From NCBI RefSeq assembly GCF_002017865.1, contig NZ_MTJN01000002.1, positions 4,278,001-4,342,000 on the forward strand: a stretch of 64,000 nt of DNA, written 5' to 3'. The notes below the pieces were generated by a model that worked only from the letters and a program-made list of their open reading frames with translations, searched no databases and had not been told where the DNA came from. The stretch's first letter is position 1; each line of letters begins with the position of its first letter. Source of the stretch: Rhodoferax fermentans (GTDB taxonomy: Bacteria; Pseudomonadota; Gammaproteobacteria; Burkholderiales; Burkholderiaceae_C). A program made the position numbers and the translations under genes. Positions 44,642 to 53,267 of this stretch are shown here, piece after piece.

Positions 44642-46492
44642 CTACATCGACTCCGGCAACTCCGACTGGCGCGGGCTGACCACAAACCGTTTGCTCTGGT
44701 CATACGGGAACACGTCAAACATATGGCCTTGCTGGATGCGGTCCTTGTTTTTCTGCCAGAACGCCGGGTCCAGCAGGTTGGCATGGTGTTTCATGAACAC
44801 CTCACGCACCGCCGGGTTGCCCAGCAGGAACGGGCCAAAGGTCTCGGGAAACACATCGTGCGGGCCAACCGTGTACCAGACCTCGCCCGACATCTCGTCT
44901 TCCTCACAACGCGGTTTGGGCACCTTGCGGAACACGCAGTCGGTGATGTATTCGATCTCGTCATAGTCGTAAAACACCACCTTGCCGTGGCGGGTGATGC
45001 CAAAGTTCTTCCACAACATGTCGCCCGGGAAGATGTTGGCGGCAATCAGGTCTTTGAGCGCGTTGCCGTATTCGATGACACCGTGCTCCAACTGGGCGCG
45101 GGCACTCTGGGCGGCGGGGCTGCTGTTGCTGGGGTCGGCACCACCGGCGTCAAAAGCGTCCTGCAAGTAGATGTTGAGCGGGATCATGCGCCGCTCGATG
45201 TAGACGTGTTTGAGGATGACCTCCAGCTGGCCATCCCCATCGCGGTCGCTGATCTCGAGCTGGCTGGGCGCCAGCTTCTCAATCTCGGCGATCAGCTCGT
45301 CGGTGAAACGGTTGCGCGGAAAAGCCACACCGCTGTACTCCAGCGTGTCGGCCATGCGCCCCACACGGTCGTGTTGTTTGACCAGCAGGTACTTGCCCTT
45401 GATCTGCTCGCGGCTGGTGTCCTTGGGCGGCGGGTAAAAGTCCTTTATGACCTTGAACACATAAGGAAAGCTGGGCAAATCAAACACCAGCATGACCATG
45501 CCCTTGATGCCCGGCGCAATGCGGAATTGGTCGGTGGAGTGGCGCAGGTGGTACAAGAAGTCGCGGTAAAACAGGGTCTTGCCTTGCTTGGCCAGGCCAA
45601 GTGCGTTGTACAACTCGTTGCGGGGTTTACGCGGCATCAGGCTGCGCAGAAACTGCACGTAGGCGCTCGGGATGTCCATGTCCACCATGAAGTAGGCCCG
45701 GGCAAAACCAAACAACACGTGCATGTCGTCATCGCCGTGCAGCACCGCATCGATGCGCAGCTGGGTCTCCGCCTGGTTGTACAAAATCGGCAGGGCAAAC
45801 GGCTGCTCGGTAAACCCATTGATCAGCTTGCCAATGAGGTAGGCACCTTTGTTGCGGTAGAACAGGCTGCTGAGCACCTGGATCTGCAAGTTGGCGTGCA
45901 CCTTGACGCGATCCAACATCGGCCGGATCACCCCCGTCACCAACGCGGCGTCGCGCGGCAGGTCTTCAAATTCGCGGCACAGGCCAAAGTCGAGCACCAT
46001 CTGCTGCAACACCCCGGCCAAGTTGTCGAGCGTGGGGTAATACGCGCGGTAGGTGGGCTGTGCCTCGGGCGCATTGTTCTCGATGTACTCGGTGCTGACC
46101 ACCGGGCGGAAAAAGATGAAGCTGTTCTGGAAATAACTGCGGTGCAGGATCTTGGTGGTGACCGAGTTGAAAAAGGTCTCGGCCAGCTCGGGCTGGAGGT
46201 GGTCTACCAGCAAGCCGATGTAATGCAGTTTGACCTGGTGCCATATGTCCATCGGCTGCTCACCGGCCTTGAACTCGCGCTCCAGCCGCATGAAGCATTC
46301 GCGCACGCGCAGGTCGTAGAACTCGATGCGTTCACGCTGGGCGCGCTGCTGACCGGCCCAGTCGGCGGTCTCAAAGCGTTGTTTGGCGCGGGCCGATTCG
46401 CTGCGAAACAGGTGGTAGTGGCGGTTGAAGCCATCCATCATGGCCTTGGCAATCTCGTAGGCCACAGGGGAGTCCAGTCGGGTCGGAAACAT
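44642..46492 (-). CDS. aceK: Isocitrate dehydrogenase kinase/phosphatase
   Basis: Phosphorylates and dephosphorylates isocitrate dehydrogenase to steer carbon between the TCA cycle and the glyoxylate shunt. 616 aa. AceK landmarks: [17 protein letters not shown], the kinase core with [16 protein letters not shown] and HYxRRM-like [13 protein letters not shown], and [17 protein letters not shown]. No aceA/aceB in the window. Acetate and acetyl-CoA from leucine and deoxyribose breakdown would make the shunt useful here. Confidence 0.95.
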   Translation of the reverse strand: MFPTRLDSPVAYEIAKAMMDGFNRHYHLFRSESARAKQRFETADWAGQQRAQRERIEFYDLRVRECFMRLEREFKAGEQPMDIWHQVKLHYIGLLVDHLQPELAETFFNSVTTKILHRSYFQNSFIFFRPVVSTEYIENNAPEAQPTYRAYYPTLDNLAGVLQQMVLDFGLCREFEDLPRDAALVTGVIRPMLDRVKVHANLQIQVLSSLFYRNKGAYLIGKLINGFTEQPFALPILYNQAETQLRIDAVLHGDDDMHVLFGFARAYFMVDMDIPSAYVQFLRSLMPRKPRNELYNALGLAKQGKTLFYRDFLYHLRHSTDQFRIAPGIKGMVMLVFDLPSFPYVFKVIKDFYPPPKDTSREQIKGKYLLVKQHDRVGRMADTLEYSGVAFPRNRFTDELIAEIEKLAPSQLEISDRDGDGQLEVILKHVYIERRMIPLNIYLQDAFDAGGADPSNSSPAAQSARAQLEHGVIEYGNALKDLIAANIFPGDMLWKNFGITRHGKVVFYDYDEIEYITDCVFRKVPKPRCEEDEMSGEVWYTVGPHDVFPETFGPFLLGNPAVREVFMKHHANLLDPAFWQKNKDRIQQGHMFDVFPYDQSKRFVVSPRQSELPESM

Positions 46493-46508
46493 GTCTGCTC
46501 TCTTCTGT

Positions 46509-46551
46509 ATAGCTATCAGGGCTTGAGGGATAAAGGCTACAACGCATTTTC
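46509..46551 (+). repeat. Dispersed palindromic repeat, copy 12 (degenerate)
   Basis: TATAGCTATCAGGGCTTGAG, then GGATAAAGGCTACAACGC. Upstream of aceK; arms rearranged compared with other copies. Confidence 0.6.
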
Positions 46552-46576
46552 ATTAACAACCGACTGGTGGCCAGGC

Positions 46577-47230
46577 CTACAACCCCGGGCGCGGGTAACG
46601 CTTGAAGGCTTTGACAAAAATGTCGGTCACCTCGTGGCTGCCCTGCATGGTGACACCCAGGTCGTTGACCAGACCATCTTTCAGGCCGTAACACCAGCCG
46701 TGCACCGCCACTTTCTGGCCGCGCGCCCAGGCGTCCTGCAGCACATTGGACAGCGCCACATTGGCCACCTGTTCGATCACATTCATCTCACACAAGACGT
46801 CTTCCTGCTGCACCAGCGCCAGGTGGTCAAGCCGGCGGCGGTGGCGCAGCTTCACATCGTGCACATGGCGCAGCCAGTTGTCAGCCAGGCCCACGCGGGT
46901 GCCACGCAAGGCAGCCAGCACACCGCCGCAACCGTAATGGCCCACCACCATGATGTGCTCCACCTTGAGGTGGTCCACCGCGTACTGGATGACCGACAGG
47001 GCATTGAGGTCAGAGTGCACCACCACATTGGCGATATTGCGGTGCACAAACACCTCGCCCGGGTCCAGGCCGGTGATTTCGTTGGCCGGTACCCGGCTGT
47101 CGGCACAGCCGATCCACAGGTATTTGGGCGCCTGCTGTTGCGCCAGCCGGTCAAAAAATCCGGGGCGCTGCAACTGCATGTTGGCGGCCCAGAGGCGGTT
47201 GTTGTCGAGAAGGTTCTGCAGGGAAGACAT
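46577..47230 (-). CDS. can: Beta-class carbonic anhydrase
   Basis: Interconverts CO2 and bicarbonate; supplies bicarbonate to carboxylases such as MCC and ACC. 217 aa. Zinc ligands: Cys in CADSRVPAN, and His/Cys in GHYGCGGVLAAL. Length and motifs fit the E. coli Can type. Upstream of aceK on the same strand and downstream of liuA. Gap 47231-47381 shows nothing notable. Confidence 0.95.
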   Translation of the reverse strand: MSSLQNLLDNNRLWAANMQLQRPGFFDRLAQQQAPKYLWIGCADSRVPANEITGLDPGEVFVHRNIANVVVHSDLNALSVIQYAVDHLKVEHIMVVGHYGCGGVLAALRGTRVGLADNWLRHVHDVKLRHRRRLDHLALVQQEDVLCEMNVIEQVANVALSNVLQDAWARGQKVAVHGWCYGLKDGLVNDLGVTMQGSHEVTDIFVKAFKRYPRPGL

Positions 47231-47381
47231 GGTTTGACTTTTTTTGAGTATGAAAGGCTGAGATCAGTCTGTCATTTTGCCTAGAGGACCTTGCGCGAAC
47301 ATGTCTGCCGCCCTATAACCTCAATCCCCTTGGCGCCATGGGCCAGCTCCGACCCCATCCTCCCCGGCCCAGGTTAGGCGC

Positions 47382-48563
47382 TCAACAGGTCTCAGCAAAC
47401 AGCTCGCGCCCAATCAACATGCGCCGGATCTCACTGGTGCCCGCGCCAATTTCATACAACTTGGCGTCGCGCCACAAGCGGCCCAGCGGGTACTCGTTGA
47501 TGTAGCCGTTGCCACCAAAAATCTGCACACCCTCCCCCGCCATCCAGGTGGCTTTTTCGGCGCACCACAGGATCACCGAGGCGCAGTCCTTGCGCACCTG
47601 GCGCACATGCTCTAGCCCAAGCATGTCGAGGTTCTTGGCCACGGTGTAGGCGAATGAGCGCCCGGCCTGCAGCACGGTGTACATGTCGGCCACCTTGCCC
47701 TGGATCAGCTGGAATTCACCAATGCTCTGGCCAAACTGCTTACGGTCGTGGATGTAGGGCACCACGTTGTCCATCACACTTTGCATGATGCCCAGCGGCC
47801 CGCCGGTGAGCACCGCGCGTTCGTAGTCCAGCCCGCTCATGAGCACTTTGGCGCCCTGGTTCAGGCCGCCCAGGATGTGGGACTCGGGCACCTCGACGTT
47901 GTTGAAGACCAGCTCACCCGTGTGGCTGCCACGCATACCGAGTTTGTCGAGCTTTTGCGCCACGCTGAAACCCGGCATACCCTTCTCGATCAAAAAGGCG
48001 GTGACACCGCGTGCGCCGAGTTCGGGTTCGGTCTTGGCGTAGACCACCAGGGTGTCGGCATCGGGGCCGTTGGTGATCCACATCTTGCTGCCGTTGAGCA
48101 GGAAGTAGCCGCCCTTGTCCTGCGCCTTGAGCTTCATGCTGATCACATCACTGCCGGCGCCAGGTTCACTCATGGCCAGGGCGCCGACATGTTCACCACT
48201 GATCAGCTTGGGCAGGTACTTGGCACGTTGGGCTTCGGTGCCGTTGCGTTTGATCTGGTTCACACAAAGGTTGCTGTGCGCTCCGTAGCTCAGGCCCACC
48301 GAGGCGCTGGCGCGGCTGATCTCCTCCATCGCCACCATGTGCGCCAGGTAACCCATGTTGGCGCCGCCATATTCTTCCCCCACGGTGATGCCCAGCACAC
48401 CGAGGGCGCCCATCTTGGGCCACAGGTCCATGGGAAACTGGTCGGTGCGGTCGATCTCGGCCGCACGGGGTGCGATCTCGGTCTGGGCGAAGTCTCGCAC
48501 CGCATCACGCAGCGCGTCGACGTCGTCACCAAGCTGAAAGTTGAGTCCAGGCAGGTTGTTCAT
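47382..48563 (-). CDS. liuA: Isovaleryl-CoA dehydrogenase
   Basis: Oxidises isovaleryl-CoA to 3-methylcrotonyl-CoA, the substrate of MCC. 393 aa. The catalytic-Glu helix reads [18 protein letters not shown], which is the isovaleryl-CoA dehydrogenase pattern (internal Glu position, unlike other acyl-CoA dehydrogenases). C-terminus [22 protein letters not shown] 48563 chosen from family start. Downstream of the thioesterase and liuR genes; the other leucine genes lie 20 kb away. Confidence 0.94.
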   Translation of the reverse strand: MNNLPGLNFQLGDDVDALRDAVRDFAQTEIAPRAAEIDRTDQFPMDLWPKMGALGVLGITVGEEYGGANMGYLAHMVAMEEISRASASVGLSYGAHSNLCVNQIKRNGTEAQRAKYLPKLISGEHVGALAMSEPGAGSDVISMKLKAQDKGGYFLLNGSKMWITNGPDADTLVVYAKTEPELGARGVTAFLIEKGMPGFSVAQKLDKLGMRGSHTGELVFNNVEVPESHILGGLNQGAKVLMSGLDYERAVLTGGPLGIMQSVMDNVVPYIHDRKQFGQSIGEFQLIQGKVADMYTVLQAGRSFAYTVAKNLDMLGLEHVRQVRKDCASVILWCAEKATWMAGEGVQIFGGNGYINEYPLGRLWRDAKLYEIGAGTSEIRRMLIGRELFAETC

Positions 48564-48589
48564 GGGGGGTGTCTCCTCGGGTCCAGGTT

Positions 48590-49036
48590 TTAGTAGTTTT
48601 TGGGCACCGGCATCACGGTCTGCTGCATCACCGCACACAGGGTCTGGGTGCCGTCGTCGGCAATGTGGCTGACCTCGGCGCTGGTGACGATGACGCGTTT
48701 GCCGTTCTTGACCACCCGGCCGGTGGCACACAACTCCCCACCGTGGCAGGCCGCCAGAAAATTGATCTTGTACTCCAGGCTGACCACCTCCGTGTCGGGC
48801 GGCGCCACGGTCAGCGCGGCGTAGCCCCCGGCGATGTCGGCCAGCGCACCCACCGCCCCGCCGTGGAACGAGCCATGCTGCTGGCTGGCCTTGTCAGAAA
48901 AAGGCAGGGTGACCACACATTCCCCCGGCACCACACGCAGCAGTTCGGCCCCCAGGTGGCGCATCAGGCCCTGGCGCTCCAAGCTGCGCTGCACACGTTG
49001 CAAAGGGGTTTCGGTGGGGGTGGTGGGTTGTGTCAT
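48590..49036 (-). CDS. PaaI-family acyl-CoA thioesterase
   Basis: 148 aa single hotdog domain. [23 protein letters not shown] is the helix with the HGG motif typical of PaaI thioesterases; [13 protein letters not shown] is the strand across the dimer. Probably releases CoA from stalled short acyl-CoA esters in the leucine pathway. Start overlaps the liuR stop by 4 bases, so the two are translationally coupled. Confidence 0.9.
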   Translation of the reverse strand: MTQPTTPTETPLQRVQRSLERQGLMRHLGAELLRVVPGECVVTLPFSDKASQQHGSFHGGAVGALADIAGGYAALTVAPPDTEVVSLEYKINFLAACHGGELCATGRVVKNGKRVIVTSAEVSHIADDGTQTLCAVMQQTVMPVPKNY

Positions 49037-49491
49037 GGGCTGTGGGTGGGCTGAGGGGTTGAGGGGCTGGGTTCACGGGAAGAGGCGGGCTTGGTGGGGG
49101 GCTGGCGCAAGGCTTTAGCCAACAGGGTTTTGGCTTCACGCTGGTGCACCTTGATCTCATCCAGATTGGCCTGGATGTCTGTCATCTGCGCCTCCAGCAG
49201 CTGTTGCTGCTGGCCCAGCACCTGCAGAAACCGCTCCAGCTGCGCGGCGGTGTCGCGCGGGCTGTCGTACATGTCGATGATGTCTTTGGCATCAGTCAGG
49301 GACAGGCCCAGCCGCTTGGCACGCAGCGTGAGTTTGAGGCGTGTGCGGTCACGCCCGCTGTAGATGCGGTTGCGCCCGCCGGGGCCTGTGCGCTCGGGCT
49401 GCAGCAGGCCCATGTCTTCATAAAAACGCATGGCCCGTGTGGTGAGGTCAAACTCTTTGGCCAGGTCGCTGATGCTGTAAGTCTGTGACAT
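49033..49491 (-). CDS. liuR: MerR-family regulator LiuR of branched-chain amino acid degradation
   Basis: 152 aa. N-terminal MerR HTH (YSISDLAKEFDLTTRAMRFYED) with wing MGLLQPERTGPGGRNRIY, coiled-coil dimer helix (about 75-120), and a variable Pro/Ser-rich tail. No metal-binding Cys, as in LiuR. In proteobacteria LiuR controls leucine/isovalerate genes, and this one is upstream of a thioesterase and liuA. ATG 49491 chosen. A palindrome sits about 36 bp upstream of the start. Confidence 0.88.
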   Translation of the reverse strand: MSQTYSISDLAKEFDLTTRAMRFYEDMGLLQPERTGPGGRNRIYSGRDRTRLKLTLRAKRLGLSLTDAKDIIDMYDSPRDTAAQLERFLQVLGQQQQLLEAQMTDIQANLDEIKVHQREAKTLLAKALRQPPTKPASSREPSPSTPQPTHSP

Positions 49492-49526
49492 GAAAGGAAA
49501 AATTCGGGTGAACAAGGTCTTCTGAC

Positions 49527-49544
49527 GTTGACGTAAACGTCAAC
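49527..49544. promoter_or_regulatory. LiuR operator candidate upstream of liuR
   Basis: GTTGACGTAAACGTCAAC: perfect 8-bp arms around AA, 35 bp from the liuR start. MerR-type regulators bind such dyads within promoter spacers. TTGACG in the left arm (minus strand) could be a -35, though no convincing -10 is seen. Confidence 0.7.
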
Positions 49545-49863
49545 TATTGGCCGGATTATGGCGTACAAACTTTGAGGGCGAGCTGACGGCGTGTTCCGGC
49601 TGAAGAAGCCATACTGTCTGGTGCAAAAACACCAGTTTTCCGATCCCATGGAATCTGCGGATTCAACGCTTGAGGTGTTGAGCAAGGGAACACACGCGAA
49701 ACCCCCATTTGGGGGATGTTCAGGTCGCATACAGACAGTCACAATGCAGATAAAGCTGTGTGTCCGACTCCTCCTCAAGTGGGGGCATCCTGCACAAATC
49801 CGGGTTGTGCGGCTTACCGACTTCGTCGTTTTCAATATACCTTTATGTCGCGCCAGATATTTC
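49545..49863. other. Non-coding stretch left of the cassette island
   Basis: About 320 bp after the LiuR dyad with no gene, hairpin or repeat that I recognise. Short open frames here look random. Confidence 0.4.
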
Positions 49864-49968
49864 GTCTAACTTATTGATTTGTATGAAAAATATCGATGAC
49901 TTTTCGTGGCGTTATCTGACTTACTGCCAAGTTATCCCGCAAAATTGCGGGATAAATCAAAGTTATGC
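49864..49968 (+). other. Degenerate attC- or attI-like recombination site
   Basis: Begins GTCTAAC (matches RYYYAAC), then TTGATTT which pairs perfectly with AAATCAA (49954-49960), and ends GTTATGC (R' core GTTRRRY with one mismatch). Inside lies a perfect 11-bp hairpin (TTATCCCGCAA/TTGCGGGATAA). Order and pairing fit an attC-type site. The right end abuts the first cassette gene. Confidence 0.4.
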
Positions 49969-49985
49969 CTTCGGAATCTGACCTG

Positions 49986-50402
49986 ATGTCCAAAAAGAAG
50001 CCGATCACCCAAACCGAGCTAGATATGGTCGCTCGCCTTAACTCCGAGCGCTTTTCCGCTGACGATCTGCTGGAGATTTCTGATGCTGTCCACGACATTC
50101 CCGAAGATCGCCGAGATTGGGAAGGAAGAATGTTTCTTCTTGCCAAACGCTTCCCTAGGCAGCACTACCGTGCAATGGCAGCGGACTACCGGCTCACAGC
50201 AATGTCCACACTCATCGCCAAGAACACATTGCCTCTCGGAGTGTTGCCGCAAGCTCCCGATGGCTCGCACATGGTCGGCGAATCCGTCTTTGAGGCTGCC
50301 GCAATGGAACCGCTTCTCCTGCGGGGGAATGAACCATTCTTTGAGCCAGAATCTTTTCGCCGACGCGTTCTTGAACTTACCGAAACTGATGGCAAGGCAT
50401 AG
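49986..50402 (+). CDS. Cassette gene 1: hypothetical protein
   Basis: 138 aa from ATG 49986 (MSKKKPITQTELD); an ATG at 49965 lies inside the recombination core. No family recognised. The sequence is soluble, charged and mainly helical (LNSERFSADDLLEISDAVHD; GRMFLLAKRFPRQHYRAMAAD), with no signal peptide or membrane segment. Its stop codon is inside the attC site that follows, as is normal for integron cassettes. Base composition is less GC-rich than the flanking core genes. Function unknown. Confidence 0.7.
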   Translation: MSKKKPITQTELDMVARLNSERFSADDLLEISDAVHDIPEDRRDWEGRMFLLAKRFPRQHYRAMAADYRLTAMSTLIAKNTLPLGVLPQAPDGSHMVGESVFEAAAMEPLLLRGNEPFFEPESFRRRVLELTETDGKA

Positions 50403-50465
50403 CCCTGCGGTCCACCTGACGCTGCGCGATAAAGCCGCGCAGCCCCGGTGACCTCCACGTTAGGC
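50397..50465 (+). other. attC site (integron cassette recombination site)
   Basis: 69 bp. R'' GCATAGC (degenerate RYYYAAC), L'' GGTCCACC, inner hairpin CTGCGCG / CGCGCAG, L' GGTGACC, R' GTTAGGC (50459-50465). L'' pairs with L' except for one extra C, an extrahelical base as expected in attC. Cassette gene 2 starts 8 bp after R'. Confidence 0.75.
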
Positions 50466-50472
50466 CTCGCGA

Positions 50473-51276
50473 ATGTCAGCCGATACGACTCACCCGGCGC
50501 TAATCCAGCCCTCGGACCAGAGTGCCTCCATCTGGAGGTACATGGACTTCGCGAAGTACGTGGCGCTGTTGCGGTCGAAGGCCCTCTACTTCTTCCGCAT
50601 AGACAAGTTTGACGATCCGTTCGAAGGAACAATCTCCCGAGCCGAGTATGAAGACATCGTCGCCCGCGCAAAGAAGGGCGAGCAGGACGGAAGGCTACCG
50701 CCAGAATGGCGTGGCAAGTACTTTGATGTACTTATGCAGAACGCCAGAAACGGACGCCGCTCTTGCTACGTCAACTGCTGGCACTTCAACGAGGGTGAGT
50801 CTGAAGCGATGTGGCGCCTCTACTCGCAGTCCTCCTTCGCAATCGCAATCAAGTCGAGGTACTGCAAGCTTAGGGACGCCCTTCCAACTCCAAGCGAATC
50901 GGGCCGCCCGCACGTCGGCCCGATGCTGGGAAGGGTGACGTACCTCGATCATTTCAAGGAACAACTCCCAACCGGCAACCTCTTGGTCCCTCTCATGAAC
51001 AAGCGACCTTCATTCCAGCATGAGCAGGAGTGCCGAGCGCTGATCTGGATCCCTGAACCGGATGACTATGTGCTCCATCCAGATCCAGATGCCATCTTCG
51101 CAAAGTACCCAGTCGGTCTGAGCATTGATGTCGATCTGCCAAGTCTTGTCGAGTTCACGGCCGTCTCGCCCCTCGCACCAAGCTGGTTCCTCGAGAGCGT
51201 GGCAGACGTCACCGTGCGTTACGGGTTTCAATGGCCCACCATTGCCTCTTCTCTAGCCGCAAAGCCATACATCTAA
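50473..51276 (+). CDS. Cassette gene 2: DUF2971 family protein
   Basis: 267 aa. Matches the DUF2971 pattern: IWRYMDFAKYVALLRSKALYFFRIDKFDDPFEGT at the N-terminus, CYVNCWHFNEGESEAMWRLYS in the middle, FQHEQECRALIW later. DUF2971 proteins are common in accessory regions, phages and cassettes; biochemical role unknown, and toxin or effector roles are only guesses. Starts 8 bp after the attC core, normal cassette spacing. Codon use is less GC-rich than neighbouring chromosomal genes. Confidence 0.82.
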   Translation: MSADTTHPALIQPSDQSASIWRYMDFAKYVALLRSKALYFFRIDKFDDPFEGTISRAEYEDIVARAKKGEQDGRLPPEWRGKYFDVLMQNARNGRRSCYVNCWHFNEGESEAMWRLYSQSSFAIAIKSRYCKLRDALPTPSESGRPHVGPMLGRVTYLDHFKEQLPTGNLLVPLMNKRPSFQHEQECRALIWIPEPDDYVLHPDPDAIFAKYPVGLSIDVDLPSLVEFTAVSPLAPSWFLESVADVTVRYGFQWPTIASSLAAKPYI

Positions 51277-51289
51277 GCTGAGCAGCGAG

Positions 51290-51330
51290 GCCTAACCCTT
51301 CGCTCGAGCAGACCTCCACCGCCACAACAC
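51290..51330 (+). other. Truncated attC site after cassette gene 2
   Basis: GCCTAAC (51290-51296, perfect R'') followed by CCTTCGCTCGAGC, then GACCTCCAC, the same 9 bases that precede the R' core of the intact attC, but no GTTAGGC follows. The right half is lost or replaced. Confidence 0.6.
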
Positions 51331-51347
51331 CTCCCAAATCCGCTGAA

Positions 51348-51492
51348 GGCGGGTAGCGGGGTTGCCGGGCGCAGAACCCATTCGCGTGATGTGAGAGACG
51401 GCACACCATGACAAGCGGCGAGACCTTGGCATCAGACCACCCCAAACCGTCGCCCGCGAGGGGGCCGGAGAACGGTAACCCCGCTACCCGCC
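51348..51492. mobile_element. 145-bp element with 16-bp perfect terminal inverted repeats
   Basis: GGCGGGTAGCGGGGTT (51348-51363) and its exact complement AACCCCGCTACCCGCC (51477-51492) enclose about 113 bp with no gene. Size and ends fit a miniature inverted-repeat element or a large hairpin. No target duplication was identified. It lies right of the broken attC. Confidence 0.5.
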
Positions 51493-51544
51493 TGGCGCCA
51501 CGCGAACCCAAGCGCCAAACATCACAGCAAAATGCTATTTACTC

Positions 51545-51588
51545 AATAGCTACAAGCCCTTATATAAAAAGGGCCAGAGGCCATTTTC
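51545..51588 (+). repeat. Dispersed palindromic repeat, copy 13
   Basis: AATAGCTACAAGCCCTTATA, then AAAAAGGGCCAGAGGCCATT. Well preserved, between the cassette island and the YgjP-like gene stop. Confidence 0.85.
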
Positions 51589-51625
51589 ATCAATAAATCA
51601 AAAAGAGCCTCAAGATGTGCCCACC

Positions 51626-52501
51626 TCAATCCCACCTGGGCACAGCCTCACTCTTGAGCAAAGCGCGTTGCGCGGCGTAGTCGGGCACCAGAGTGCGCAC
51701 GGTGTCCCAGAAGCGGGGGCTGTGGTCCATCACCCGCAGGTGGCTCAGTTCATGGGCCACCACATAGTCCAGCACCGACATCTTGAAGTGCACCAGCCGC
51801 CAGTTCAGGCGGATCGAGCCATCCACACGCGCACTGCCCCAGCGCGTGCCCGCGTTGCTGAGCGAGAGCTTTTTCCATTGCACACCAAGCAGCGGCGCAA
51901 AGTGGTCAAGCCGCTCCTGAAAAATACGCTTGGCCTGGCGCATCAGCCAGGCTTGCACCACGTCGCGGATCTGCTCGGGTGTGGCCTGGCGCGACAGGCT
52001 GATGCACAAAACCTGGCGCGTCTGCGCGGCCTGATCGGGCGCTGCGGCCACGTCCTCGGTCAACAGCTGGGCGCCAGCGGCGCCAAAGCGGTGTTCGGGG
52101 TCCAGCCGCAGGGTGAGGGTTTGGCCCAGAAACGGCAGCTCGGCGCCGTCCTGCCAGACGATGTGCTGGTCGGCCAGGCGGGTCTGGCGCTCGCGGCTGT
52201 CGTGCAACTTGCGCAGAATCCAGCTGGCTTTGGCCTGTAATGCGGCATCCACATCGCGCAGGGTGACCCATTTGGGCGCACGCACCGCCAGACCGTCCAC
52301 GCTGACGCTGAAACCGATGCTGCGCCGCTGCCCGCGGTTAAAGGCATAGGCCACCCGGGTCTGGCCCAGCGACACCTCGCGGTTGGCCTGGGGATGGCTA
52401 AAGTCTGCTGCTTTTTTGGGAGCTACTGGCCCTTTTTCCACCTGGGCTGGGGGCTGATTTGGCTCAAACAAATCGAGCGTGAAGCGCAGCAGCGGGTGCA
52501 T
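51626..52501 (-). CDS. YgjP/DUF45-type zinc metalloprotease
   Basis: 291 aa. Zinc motif VAHELSHLRVMDHSPRFW near the C-terminus, preceded by NWRLVHFKMSVLDYVV, matches YgjP (wss operon/SprT-like gluzincin). The N-terminus carries an in-frame dispersed repeat (encoding about EKGPVAPKKAAD), so it is longer than bare YgjP. ATG 52501 used; a TTG at 52528 that overlaps the plsC stop is an alternative. Probably cytoplasmic; substrate unknown. Confidence 0.88.
   Translation of the reverse strand: MHPLLRFTLDLFEPNQPPAQVEKGPVAPKKAADFSHPQANREVSLGQTRVAYAFNRGQRRSIGFSVSVDGLAVRAPKWVTLRDVDAALQAKASWILRKLHDSRERQTRLADQHIVWQDGAELPFLGQTLTLRLDPEHRFGAAGAQLLTEDVAAAPDQAAQTRQVLCISLSRQATPEQIRDVVQAWLMRQAKRIFQERLDHFAPLLGVQWKKLSLSNAGTRWGSARVDGSIRLNWRLVHFKMSVLDYVVAHELSHLRVMDHSPRFWDTVRTLVPDYAAQRALLKSEAVPRWD
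52411..52460 (+). repeat. Dispersed palindromic repeat, copy 14, inside the YgjP-like gene
   Basis: TTTTTTGGGAGCTACTGGCC, then CCACCTGGGCTGGGGGC. Read in frame on the minus strand, giving the peptide GPVAPKKAA near the N-terminus. Confidence 0.75.
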
Positions 52502-52524
52502 GACAGAACGCGTGCTCGCGTCGG

Positions 52525-53259
52525 TCAAGGATAGGCCTCGGGGTCGATGCGGCGCATTTCGGCCTCGATCCAGGCTTGGGCCTCACGCATCAGGGCTTTG
52601 GGGTCGCGCCCGGTGCTCTCCATCAGCGGGCCAATCGACACCCGCACCACACCGGGGTGTTTGACAAAACCTTGCTTGGGCCAGCAGCGGGCGGTGGCCA
52701 CTGCAATCGGCACCACAGGCGCGCCGCTCTCCACCGCCAGCCGTGTGCCGGCCGTCTGGTAGGTGCCCTCTTCACCGCGCGGCATACGCGTGCCTTCGGG
52801 GAACATCATGACCCAGGTGCCCTGGCCGAGCAGGCGTTTGCCCTGCTCGATCACATGTTTCATGGCCACGGTGCGTGACTCGCGGTTGATGTGGATCATG
52901 TCCAGGCGCGCCATCGACCAGCCAAAAAACGGGATCTTGAGCAACTCGCGTTTGAACACAAAGGCCAGCGGGTGCGGCATGATCGTGGGCAACCACAGTG
53001 TCTCGAGCGTGGACTGGTGTTTGGACAACAACACCGCGGCGCTGGCTTTGCCCAGCGGCAGGTTCTCGTAACCCTGCACCTCCATGCGCACCCCCAGGAT
53101 CACCCGGGTGCCCCACATCACAACACGAAACCAGTTCACCGCCACCCACCAGGCCGAAGCCCGTGAGGCCACGAAAGACACCAGCACAACACCGATGGTC
53201 CAGGGAATGACCGTGATGGCCATCCACAGCAAATGCAAAACCGAGCGAATCCAGGCCAT
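52525..53259 (-). CDS. plsC: 1-acyl-sn-glycerol-3-phosphate acyltransferase
   Basis: Second acylation in phospholipid synthesis. 244 aa. N-terminal membrane helix, then LLSKHQSTLETLWLP (HX4E variant of the acyltransferase HX4D site), FPEGTRMPRG (glycerophosphate binding) and VVPIAVATARCW. ATG 53259 (MAWIRS) is just left of a dispersed repeat. Downstream of gmhB on the same strand, upstream of the YgjP-like gene; the stops and starts overlap, so it is one operon. Confidence 0.92.
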   Translation of the reverse strand: MAWIRSVLHLLWMAITVIPWTIGVVLVSFVASRASAWWVAVNWFRVVMWGTRVILGVRMEVQGYENLPLGKASAAVLLSKHQSTLETLWLPTIMPHPLAFVFKRELLKIPFFGWSMARLDMIHINRESRTVAMKHVIEQGKRLLGQGTWVMMFPEGTRMPRGEEGTYQTAGTRLAVESGAPVVPIAVATARCWPKQGFVKHPGVVRVSIGPLMESTGRDPKALMREAQAWIEAEMRRIDPEAYP

Positions 53260-53267
53260 CACAAGCC

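Noticed and set aside
44639..47284. 881-codon plus-strand open frame
   Set aside because: Antisense to aceK and carbonic anhydrase, both unmistakable; composition is His/Gln/Val-rich shadow sequence.
49932..49955. Perfect 11-bp hairpin as an intrinsic terminator
   Set aside because: No U tract on either strand; better explained as part of the attC-like site.
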